Part shown: in pieces, positions 1 to 5,709 of the stretch
How positions within the stretch are numbered: the first letter of the stretch is position 1
Layout of the letters: every line of letters starts with the position of its first letter
From: PWND01 sp964601515
Lineage (GTDB): Bacteria > Bacteroidota > Bacteroidia > Bacteroidales > UBA7960
Direction of reading: 5' to 3'
Length of the DNA: 5,873 bases
Assembly: GCA_964601515.1 (NCBI GenBank)
Contig: CAZRNU010000173.1
Coordinates: 1 to 5,873 of the forward strand
The notes under the pieces: model-generated
The model's input: the letters and a program-made list of their open reading frames with translations, nothing else
Databases searched by the model: none
Told to the model about the DNA's origin: nothing
Position numbers and translations under genes: made by a program

Positions 1-62
1 GAATGCAATTTGAAAAACCTGAACAGATTTTAAAGGAGTATATCGAGTTTAAAAAATTATAG
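1..62 (+). CDS. Probable 3' end of an upstream gene (partial)
   Basis: The third frame is open from the window edge to a TAG at 60-62. It reads as a charged, helix-prone tail (FEKPEQILKEYIEFKKL) of the kind seen at protein C-termini. The other two forward frames are closed by stops at 11-13 and 31-33. There is an ATG at 3-5, but so short a stretch starting there is unlikely to be a complete gene. Only about 20 codons are visible, so no family can be named and the coding assignment itself is tentative. The sequence after the stop loses coding character. Confidence 0.4.
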   Translation, partial: MQFEKPEQILKEYIEFKKL

Positions 63-226
63 ATATAGTTTGCTGTTTTATCTATATCAAAAACATGAAA
101 CAGAGTGTACTACGTGTGTGGACGATAAGAAATGAAGAAATATTCATGTTCGGTATTGGTTGCTTCTGGCCCTTCGAAGGTTTTGATAGCGGTTTAATTA
201 TAAAAAGTATTTGCAAAATCGCATCG

Positions 227-265
227 CCGGTTGAGGTCGAAAAATGCCACAACCGGATTTTTGTT
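227..265 (+). terminator. Probable Rho-independent terminator
   Basis: The arms CCGGTTGAGG (227-236) and CCACAACCGG (247-256) pair as a 10-bp stem with one A-A mismatch. The loop is 10 nt, and the tract ATTTTTGTT follows at once. This is the layout of an intrinsic terminator. It lies between the putative upstream gene end and the operon promoter, so it would insulate the operon from upstream transcription. The distance from the upstream stop (about 165 nt) is rather long, so it could also be the end of an untranslated transcript or part of a repeat element. Confidence 0.55.
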
Positions 266-297
266 AATATGCATATTGGCATAGTATTAATTTAAAA

Positions 298-313
298 TAT
301 GCGAATTTGCATA
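298..313. promoter_or_regulatory. Candidate operator dyad upstream of the -35 box
   Basis: TATGCGAATTTGCATA is an imperfect 16-bp palindrome with 14 of 16 symmetric positions and half-sites TATGC and GCATA. The same core occurs in the nearby perfect palindrome AATATGCATATT at 266-277. It ends 7 bp before the -35 hexamer. XRE-type regulators usually bind short dyads next to their own promoters, and the first gene downstream encodes an XRE domain. That makes autoregulation plausible, but binding is inferred only from symmetry and position. Confidence 0.35.
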
Positions 314-316
314 AAA

Positions 317-334
317 TACGTTGACTAATACGTA
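317..334. promoter_or_regulatory. Candidate operator dyad overlapping the -35 box
   Basis: TACGT (317-321) and ACGTA (330-334) form an inverted repeat with an 8-nt spacer that covers the -35 hexamer TTGACT. A protein bound here would block RNA polymerase, so this is a natural repressor site. The XRE-type domain encoded by the next gene is the obvious candidate ligand. The half-sites differ from those of the dyad at 298-313, so at most one of the two may be the true site. Confidence 0.35.
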
Positions 335-349
335 ACTATTTGCTAAGAT
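321..349 (+). promoter_or_regulatory. Sigma-A-type promoter of the operon
   Basis: The -35 hexamer is TTGACT (321-326, five of six consensus). A spacer of exactly 17 bp separates it from the -10 hexamer TAAGAT (344-349, four of six, with the key first TA and last T). TG at 341-342 gives an extended -10 element (TGCTAAGAT). Transcription would start near 356, leaving a leader of about 47 nt before the ATG at 403. No comparable promoter is seen in the short gaps between the next four genes, so this one probably serves all of them. Confidence 0.7.
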
Positions 350-390
350 ATGGAATGTAATGGGGTAAAAATGATATTGAGTATGAAATG

Positions 391-397
391 AAGGAGG
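391..397 (+). promoter_or_regulatory. Ribosome binding site that decides the start at 403
   Basis: AAGGAGG is a near-perfect Shine-Dalgarno sequence ending 5 nt before the ATG at 403. An in-frame ATG at 388 would place this site inside the coding region and has no such signal of its own. The start at 403 also gives an N-terminus typical of XRE proteins (MFDLKSFRE). Confidence 0.85.
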
Positions 398-402
398 AAA
401 AA

Positions 403-2622
403 ATGTTTGACTTAAAGAGCTTTCGAGAAAATAATCTTAAAATGACACAGGCAGAATTTGCAAATCATATTGGGGTCCGTCAAGATTATATTTCAAGGTT
501 AGAGCAATCTACAGAACAAATCCCTCTTGAAGTACTGGTGAAAATAGCTAACTTTACAGGAACAACCCTTGATGAATTAATCAAATACAAACGTCCGGCC
601 CCAAAACCTTTGGAGGTAGATGACACTTGGCGTAGTGCTGACTTTACTAAACGTACGATAGTTGATTACATAAATGAGTGCGGAACACGTTATCGTAGCC
701 AGTGGGGTGAGAATTATGATAAGTATATAAGTGAACTCAGGGATAGGATGGAAAGGGTGATCGCAAAGCCCAAAGTTGCAATTGTGGGTCATTCTGATGT
801 AGGTAAAAGTAGATTGATAAACTCAATTATTGGTTCAGAAAAAATGCCTACTTCATGGACACCAACAACTTCAATAACTGTTTATATTAAGCATATAAAA
901 GATAGACCAAATTATATTGAGGAGGAGGCTTGGATTTTTAGAACCTCACCTGACGGTGTTGTTGGTTGGGATGAAAGAAAATTAAATAATGAAGAATATT
1001 GTAGATCTTGGAAGTTGGCAGGAGGAAGTGCTGATATTCTGAAGGATTATGGTACTCGACAAGGGGAAATGTATGGAATAAATGAGGCTGGTGCTGCTGT
1101 AATCTTTGTTGACAGTGAAATTCTGAAAAATTGTGATGTTATTGATTTGCCGGGCTTTGGAACTGGCGATCGTGTTGAAGATGACACAATGACTTTAAAA
1201 GCAAAGGAATTTGCTGATGTTTTGATTTACATGTCACATGCTGGACAGTTTATGCAAGGTGGAAGCATAGAATATCTGAAAGAAGCTATTAACTCATTAA
1301 ATGTTATTGAAAATAAAAAAGAAAATGAACTCAATCCACTTTCAAATCTGTTCGTGATTGCATCGCATGCTCATACTGTCGATGGAGGTAATCCTAAATC
1401 CCTGACCAATATACTTGATAATGGTTGTTCCAGATTGCTTCAAACAATGCCTAAAGCATTCTGGAACAATAAAAAGGAAATATCCGGGCACGATTATAAT
1501 TACAATATTATTAGAAGCCGGTTTTTTACATATACAACTGATATTGAACGATTGAGAGTAGAATTCGAAAAAGAAATAAAAATTTTGGTAGAAAAGCTAC
1601 CGCAAATTATCAATGAAAAAGCAAAGGATTTTGTAAGGCAGTATATCAAAGATACTGGCGTTAATATGGATAACGAAATAGCCGAATATAATAACATTAT
1701 TGCCGAACGTGACAAATATGAACTTTTATTAAAGGAAATCAAAAAAAACGAACCTAAGAGAGCAAACGAAAACCAAAATCGTAGAATGGATTTGGTCTCT
1801 GATATTAAAAAAATGTCGTTCTCCTCTGTAGAAAAATTTGCAGATGAATATGGTTGTGTTATATCGACGGACAAAATTGTTTCTATTATCAAAGAAAAAG
1901 GCTTTAAGAAAAAGAAAGAAGATATTCAGTCCTTGGTAAGCTTTATTAATTCAACCTTACAACATAAAATGCAGGATATCTTAAAAGGCCACTCTGATGA
2001 CTTAAAAGAAAAAATTGATAAGTACCTTGCAGACTTTGAAGGTAGCGTCAAGAGTAACAATTTTTCTGTGGATGTTGGAGATATTAAGTTTTCCTTTGAT
2101 GTAACGAAAGCGTTTGCTTCCGGATTAGCAGGAGCGGTTACGTTAGGTGGATTGGCATTTTGGGCGGCTTCAATGGGAAATTTAGGTGCGTACATTCTTG
2201 TGGCTAAGGGTGTGAGTTTGCTATCTGCACTTGGTATCTCGGTTGCAGGAGGGACAGCTGGAGCGACGGCTGCTGTATCTGCAATAGGTGGTCCAATTGT
2301 GCTAGGTATCGCACTGGCTATTATTGCAGCAATTTCAGTATTTGCACTTTTGTCTGGTGGCTGGGAAAAGAGTTTGGCTAAGAAGATTGTTAAGGAGTAT
2401 GATTCAAAGAATTGCTTGATGAAATACAAAGAGGGTATCGAACAGTTTTGGACAGATACCGTAAATGCATTTAATGTAGCAGCTGATGCTCTGGATAAGG
2501 AGTGGAAGGGATATATTTGCAATCTTGAAGAAATGGTATCCTCATACAACATCGGAGATATCCAACATAAGATTAAAGCAGCAGAGGAATTTAAAAATTT
2601 TCTTTCAGGCATTCCGCTATAA
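403..2622 (+). CDS. XRE-type HTH / dynamin-like GTPase fusion with membrane hairpin
   Basis: The protein has 739 residues from the ATG at 403, chosen for its ribosome binding site; an ATG at 388 would add five residues. Residues 12-62 are an XRE-type helix-turn-helix (TQAEFANHIGVRQDYISRLEQ plus a 'LxxLxxIAxxxGxTLDELI' end). A GTPase domain follows: P-loop GHSDVGKS at 129-136, probable switch I threonine in TPTTSIT at 153-159, and DLPG at 248-251. The usual [NT]KxD base-recognition motif is not evident; IASHAH (319-324) stands where it would be expected. Residues about 405-480 are charged and helical. Residues 570-652 are Gly/Ala-rich and strongly hydrophobic, enough for two or three membrane helices. 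The layout, GTPase then helical stalk then hydrophobic hairpin, matches bacterial dynamin-like proteins that remodel or guard membranes. The HTH fusion suggests it also represses or senses at its own promoter. Family assignment is good; biological role is inferred. Confidence 0.88.
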   Translation: MFDLKSFRENNLKMTQAEFANHIGVRQDYISRLEQSTEQIPLEVLVKIANFTGTTLDELIKYKRPAPKPLEVDDTWRSADFTKRTIVDYINECGTRYRSQWGENYDKYISELRDRMERVIAKPKVAIVGHSDVGKSRLINSIIGSEKMPTSWTPTTSITVYIKHIKDRPNYIEEEAWIFRTSPDGVVGWDERKLNNEEYCRSWKLAGGSADILKDYGTRQGEMYGINEAGAAVIFVDSEILKNCDVIDLPGFGTGDRVEDDTMTLKAKEFADVLIYMSHAGQFMQGGSIEYLKEAINSLNVIENKKENELNPLSNLFVIASHAHTVDGGNPKSLTNILDNGCSRLLQTMPKAFWNNKKEISGHDYNYNIIRSRFFTYTTDIERLRVEFEKEIKILVEKLPQIINEKAKDFVRQYIKDTGVNMDNEIAEYNNIIAERDKYELLLKEIKKNEPKRANENQNRRMDLVSDIKKMSFSSVEKFADEYGCVISTDKIVSIIKEKGFKKKKEDIQSLVSFINSTLQHKMQDILKGHSDDLKEKIDKYLADFEGSVKSNNFSVDVGDIKFSFDVTKAFASGLAGAVTLGGLAFWAASMGNLGAYILVAKGVSLLSALGISVAGGTAGATAAVSAIGGPIVLGIALAIIAAISVFALLSGGWEKSLAKKIVKEYDSKNCLMKYKEGIEQFWTDTVNAFNVAADALDKEWKGYICNLEEMVSSYNIGDIQHKIKAAEEFKNFLSGIPL

Positions 2623-2682
2623 AGAATTGGTTTGAAGTGATAAATAAGTGGGATGCCTTGAATAAAGAGAGGAAGGATAATC

Positions 2683-3519
2683 ATGGAACAGTTGAAATTG
2701 TTTGAAGACCTTATCGCTTCCAATAATATTTGGGATGCACATACAGTAGGTAAAAACCTCTACGGCAAAGACCTTGGAAATAAAGATATTTTCAGTAAAT
2801 ATTTTGATTTTATATGTACTATCGCAAATTATCCAATAGAAATCAAAACGAGGAAATACTTTATCAGTGAAGCTGAAACAGCACTTGTATTCTACTCTGA
2901 AAATGCTTTAATGAACACTGAACAATTAATGTTCATTAAAGCCTGTAGGGACAAGCTCATGAATATCTCAAATGCAATTATAGAATTGGAGCAAGAGCTT
3001 ATCTCTAAGCACAATAACAAGCTTATTGCAGACAATAACGAATTGTTGACAGAATTGGTCGATCTTAAAAGCAAGCTATTTTCAGCAAAGAAACAAGAAG
3101 ATTTTGACGCTTTTCTTATTAAGGTAAACGAGAAGGAAAACACTATTGTGAAAGATGTTCTCACTAATGAGCAAAAGGCATTATATGACACGCTAACAAA
3201 GGAATACTCCGTCATTATAAGCGATAAGATGATGGAACTTAATCTGCTAAGTAATACAGAATACAATAGAACGGCGGTAAAGGATTTTAAGTTTGTATTT
3301 GATGAATTCAGAGATAACGAAGCTAAATATAAAAATAGCCAATCTCAGCTTTTTACACTCGTATCAAAACGATTATTCTCATATGATCCGGCAAAATTGT
3401 TTAATGAAACGCTAATATATTACAACCATGTCTATTCGTTTATATTTAGCAAGTTGGATGATGAGGGTAAATTCAGACTAACACAAATTTCTATCGATAC
3501 AGAAAAAATAAAGAGATGA
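2683..3519 (+). CDS. Helical protein of unknown family, likely GTPase partner
   Basis: This 278-aa protein starts at an ATG preceded by AGAGGAAGG (2667-2675), 60 nt after the GTPase gene. I do not recognise the family. It is soluble, with no signal peptide or membrane segment. It is rich in Lys, Glu, Leu and Asn, and reads as helical nearly throughout. Residues about 97-135 have heptad-like Leu/Ile spacing (IIELEQELI, NNELLTELVDLKSKL) and may form a coiled coil. The C-terminal part is richer in aromatics (LIYYNHVYSFIF, about 244-255). No catalytic motif is visible. Lying between a dynamin-like GTPase and a membrane nuclease, it may be an adaptor or regulator of either. Helical partner proteins encoded beside bacterial dynamin-like proteins are known in other operons, but a relationship to those is not shown here. 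Confidence 0.85.
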   Translation: MEQLKLFEDLIASNNIWDAHTVGKNLYGKDLGNKDIFSKYFDFICTIANYPIEIKTRKYFISEAETALVFYSENALMNTEQLMFIKACRDKLMNISNAIIELEQELISKHNNKLIADNNELLTELVDLKSKLFSAKKQEDFDAFLIKVNEKENTIVKDVLTNEQKALYDTLTKEYSVIISDKMMELNLLSNTEYNRTAVKDFKFVFDEFRDNEAKYKNSQSQLFTLVSKRLFSYDPAKLFNETLIYYNHVYSFIFSKLDDEGKFRLTQISIDTEKIKR

Positions 3520-3534
3520 AGGTGAGGTATTGTT

Positions 3535-4704
3535 ATGCAGTCTAAGAAAATGAGCCTGACCTTCAGCCAAACAACCTATAGCTCGTCAAATTTAACAAAT
3601 CTTAGTGGCATTAATCCGGGAATGTTCACAGTTGGAATTCAATCAGTTAACACTTTTGGAACAATGTCAACAACAAATGAATTCAATACTCAGTTTAATG
3701 ATATTTTTACCAATCTGAATGATATTAGACGAGATTATCAGCAACGTGTGAATGAACTGCTTGTAAGCGGCTCTGGCACTAATGATATTCTTCGTAATAA
3801 AGGTGTGGAATTGGCATGGAAATATGAGCATACTGAGTTACAGATGGGTGGAAAGGGTACAACTGATTGGTCAACATCACAAAAGCAAGAAATATTTGAT
3901 TCGGGTAAGGTAAGAGGTGCTGAAGGGCATCACATCAATAATGTGTCCGATAACCCTTCACAACAAGCAAATCCAGATAATATTAAGTTTGCTAAAGACC
4001 GGGCTGAGCATTTGGAAATGCATGATGGAGATTTCAGAAATCAGACAAGTGGTGATTTGATTGACAGAAATGAACGCTTAGAAAAAGCCAATCATACTAG
4101 AGTTTTCAAAAATGAACTTGCAGGAATCGGTGCTGCTGCTGCAATTGGCTTAGGTATTGGGTTTACCTTGGGTTTTATTATTACATTAGCACAGTCTGGT
4201 GTTTCTTCTGAAAGTATAAGACATGCTGCAATAGTTGGAGGCAAATCAGGTGTTGAGAGTGCAGCATTGGGTGTAGTAACACATCTTGTAACAAGAGGAA
4301 TAGGTGAAATATCAACGAATGCTTTGCAGGGTTTTGTTGGAAACTTAGGTATGACTGTTACGGAAAATATTGCAAAAATGTGTAATATGGCTGTAATGGG
4401 AGGCATGACTATAATTATTTTCTCTGTCTACCAGTTTATTAAGCTTAAACTTAAAGGATACAGTACCAAAGAGTGCTTGTTGAGAGTAGGGAAATCTGCA
4501 GCGTTTTCCACTACAGTTTTACTGATAGCGCTTATTGCACAAGGTTTATGGGGTGGATATGCTGGTGTAGTGGTTTCAATAAGCATTGGTGTAATCGTAT
4601 TGGTATATAAGATTTCCGAGAGTAAATATAGAAATTTTATTGCTGAGAAAGTACGCATATATACCATAGAAAAATGCGAACCTGTGCTTTATGGGGGTGT
4701 GTAA
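3535..4704 (+). CDS. HNH-family nuclease toxin with C-terminal polytopic membrane domain
   Basis: This 389-aa protein has its ATG 15 nt after the preceding stop, with AAGGTGAGG ending 7 nt upstream. Residues 1-75 are Ser/Thr/Asn-rich and low in complexity, with no signal peptide. Residues about 92-175 look like an HNH (beta-beta-alpha-metal) nuclease of the polymorphic-toxin type: WKYE, GKGTTDW, then EGHHIN (130-135) with H132/H133, NPDNIKF (146-152) with N149, and EHLEMH (158-163) with H159 and H163, ending GDLIDR. The histidines would bind metal and activate water. After this come hydrophobic segments at about 196-219, 284-302, 322-337 and 340-358, plus a Gly-rich weakly hydrophobic stretch at 228-262, giving four or so membrane helices. 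The short tail is charged. A nuclease placed before a membrane anchor is unlike secreted toxins, where the nuclease is C-terminal. The SUKH-like gene next door supports a toxin role. The substrate (DNA or RNA) cannot be told. Confidence 0.8.
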   Translation: MQSKKMSLTFSQTTYSSSNLTNLSGINPGMFTVGIQSVNTFGTMSTTNEFNTQFNDIFTNLNDIRRDYQQRVNELLVSGSGTNDILRNKGVELAWKYEHTELQMGGKGTTDWSTSQKQEIFDSGKVRGAEGHHINNVSDNPSQQANPDNIKFAKDRAEHLEMHDGDFRNQTSGDLIDRNERLEKANHTRVFKNELAGIGAAAAIGLGIGFTLGFIITLAQSGVSSESIRHAAIVGGKSGVESAALGVVTHLVTRGIGEISTNALQGFVGNLGMTVTENIAKMCNMAVMGGMTIIIFSVYQFIKLKLKGYSTKECLLRVGKSAAFSTTVLLIALIAQGLWGGYAGVVVSISIGVIVLVYKISESKYRNFIAEKVRIYTIEKCEPVLYGGV

Positions 4705-4705
4705 T

Positions 4706-5086
4706 TTGGATTATACGGAATTTATTAATGCTGTAATAAAGCAAGATGAAAGGAATACTTTTGAGAGATCTGGAGATATCAATTTAGAACTACCAAAAGC
4801 ACTTGTTCCATTTTACTCTCAGTACGTTCCGGTTGATGTGGAGATTGTCTTAAATGATCTGACTTCGGTAAAACTTTATCCTGCAAATAGATTAAAGTCT
4901 TTGCAAAATGAATATAACCTCGGTGATAAATATTTTGTTTTTGCAACCCGGGAAAGCGATCCAATTGCAATAATGGATGGCAAGATCGTAACCTGTGTTC
5001 ATGGAAGCAAACTTCCTAAAATTGAGGTAATTGCTTCAAATTTTGATGCATACATACATGAATTGCTTAATGCCATGAAGATATGA
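4706..5086 (+). CDS. SUKH-like (SMI1/KNR4-type) immunity protein
   Basis: The product has 126 aa from a TTG at 4706, one nucleotide after the nuclease stop. GGGGGTG (4693-4699) lies 6 nt before this TTG. An ATG at 4691 would give 131 aa and a 14-nt overlap but has no ribosome binding site. The pattern fits the SUKH superfamily: LPKALVPFY near residues 27-35, then LYPANRL, YFVFATRESDPIAI in the middle, a short V-containing strand, and IASNFDAYIHELL at the C-terminus, which matches the usual '(S)FdeFl..ll' end. There is no signal peptide or membrane segment. SUKH proteins are established immunity proteins, often paired with HNH-fold nuclease toxins, which they bind and neutralise. Direct coupling to the nuclease gene would ensure that antidote is made with toxin. 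Subfamily is not assigned. Confidence 0.78.
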   Translation: MDYTEFINAVIKQDERNTFERSGDINLELPKALVPFYSQYVPVDVEIVLNDLTSVKLYPANRLKSLQNEYNLGDKYFVFATRESDPIAIMDGKIVTCVHGSKLPKIEVIASNFDAYIHELLNAMKI

Positions 5087-5110
5087 ATTTCTAAGTGTTT
5101 TCTTAGAAAT
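5087..5110 (+). terminator. AT-rich hairpin just after the operon, possible weak terminator
   Basis: ATTTCTAAG (5087-5095) and CTTAGAAAT (5102-5110) form a perfect 9-bp inverted repeat with a 6-nt loop (TGTTTT), beginning directly after the TGA of the SUKH-like gene. The stem is AT-rich and is not followed at once by a U-tract (next bases GGATTGAATTTT), so termination would be inefficient. It could instead protect the 3' end of the message or mark the end of the four-gene unit with partial read-through. Confidence 0.4.
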
Positions 5111-5149
5111 GGATTGAATTTTAATAGAAACTATGTTCCTGAACTTTGA

Positions 5150-5230
5150 TTGATAAAATCGTATTTTAATTTTCATAAACCATCAGATAGGGCTTTTAAT
5201 AAAGAGGAGCTAAAAGAAATCAAATTATAA
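5150..5230 (+). pseudogene. Possible remnant of a gene 3' end
   Basis: Between a TGA at 5147-5149 and a TAA at 5228-5230 one frame reads like a protein C-terminus (YFNFHKPSDRAFNKEELKEI). It has no ATG or ribosome binding site of its own. The sequence could be the tail of a gene lost by deletion, or chance. The AAAGAGGAG at 5201-5209 looks like a ribosome binding site but has no start codon at a usable distance, which fits a coding origin better. A weak promoter-like pair (TTGATA at 5150-5155, CATAAA at 5174-5179) also lies here and might serve the next gene. Confidence 0.2.
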
Positions 5231-5259
5231 ATGATAGTGAAAAAAAGGGGGTTACCTGC

Positions 5260-5661
5260 ATGTCGGCAAACAAGAGAGATAAAGCTTCAGATGTTTTCAA
5301 CAGTACAAATTATGCATTTTGTAGTAAAGTAAGCTTCTCTGAGGCATTTCCGCAGATTAAAAATATCAGAGTTGAAGTTGAAGAGGATGGGGAAGGAGTA
5401 TACGAACTCAGTAAAAAACAGGTTTATTACAAAGAAAATATGGGTGAATTTATTAATTGCAGTAATTCACGATGCTATAATGGCGGTTTTAACATTGGTT
5501 CTATTATACGAAATATGGTTGAAAGCAAACGTACTGAATTTGAAACCGATAGAAGGTGCCAAGGTTATGAAGGCTCTCCAAAAGGAAAGAAAAGGCATGG
5601 TCCCTGCTTTAATAGTTTTCACATTAAGGTTCAAATTACTTACAATGATTACAATGAGTAA
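5260..5661 (+). CDS. Four-cysteine, possibly zinc-binding protein of unknown function
   Basis: This 133-aa protein has its ATG preceded by AAGGGGGTT (5245-5253). I cannot name its family. Residues 1-65 are mixed polar with an acidic beta-like stretch (IRVEVEEDGEGVYEL). C67 and C72 (NCSNSRC) are followed by YNGGFNIGSIIRNMV, then C100 in RRCQGYEG and C116 in GPCFNSF. The C-terminus IKVQITY looks like a final beta strand. The C-x4-C ... C-x15-C layout suggests a small metal-binding fold such as a zinc ribbon, but this is inference from spacing. There is no signal peptide or membrane segment. It is separated from the SUKH-like gene by 173 nt with a hairpin, so it may not belong to the upstream module. 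It is 48 nt before the next gene on the same strand and probably forms a pair with it. Confidence 0.75.
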   Translation: MSANKRDKASDVFNSTNYAFCSKVSFSEAFPQIKNIRVEVEEDGEGVYELSKKQVYYKENMGEFINCSNSRCYNGGFNIGSIIRNMVESKRTEFETDRRCQGYEGSPKGKKRHGPCFNSFHIKVQITYNDYNE

Positions 5662-5709
5662 AAGGAGCCATGGAATTATAACTTATGGGGAAATGGAGGT
5701 CTGTTATTA

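Larger units (their letters stand above)
63..320. other. Intergenic region without a convincing gene
   Basis: Reading frames of 66 codons exist on both strands (95-295 and 82-282). Neither has a good ribosome binding site or a recognisable protein pattern, and they overlap each other almost completely, so I do not call them. The region holds a weak dyad at 62-88 (GATATAG, 13 nt, CTATATC), a perfect 10-bp palindrome at 171-180 (CCTTCGAAGG), a terminator-like hairpin at 227-265, a perfect 12-bp palindrome at 266-277 (AATATGCATATT) and a possible operator at 298-313. The 150-265 part is less AT-rich than its surroundings and could be a dispersed intergenic repeat. Confidence 0.5.

Noticed and set aside
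62..88. GATATAG-N13-CTATATC dyad considered as a terminator of the upstream gene
   Set aside because: The stem is short and AT-only apart from its G/C ends, and it is followed by A's, not T's, on the + strand.
95..295. 66-codon frame on the + strand (and 82-282 on the - strand)
   Set aside because: There is no good ribosome binding site, the frame runs through a terminator-like hairpin, the two strands give overlapping frames, and neither product looks like a known protein.
2595..2705. Open frame bridging the GTPase stop and the next gene start, with a coding-like translation
   Set aside because: I considered it as a frameshifted C-terminus of the GTPase. The GTPase ends normally and the next gene has its own ribosome binding site, so no frameshift is needed.
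1926..2723. 265-codon frame on the - strand
   Set aside because: It is the antisense of the GTPase C-terminal part. The Pro/Ala/Ser-rich product is what the reverse of a Gly/Ala-rich membrane segment gives, and there is no start signal.
2892..3266. 124-codon frame on the - strand
   Set aside because: It is antisense to the helical protein gene. The Ser/Leu-rich translation is a shadow of its Lys/Glu/Leu codons.
4092..4406. 104-codon frame on the - strand
   Set aside because: It is antisense to the membrane part of the nuclease gene; the Pro/Ala/Ile-rich product is a typical shadow.
5231..5332. Short frame starting ATG at 5231
   Set aside because: It overlaps the start of the four-cysteine gene in another frame, ends soon after, and the ribosome binding site upstream (5201-5209) is too far away.
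5670..5681. Three-codon ORF (ATG GAA TTA TAA) after AAAGGAG
   Set aside because: It is too short to be a gene, and no regulatory peptide features are visible; it is probably chance in a purine-rich gap.
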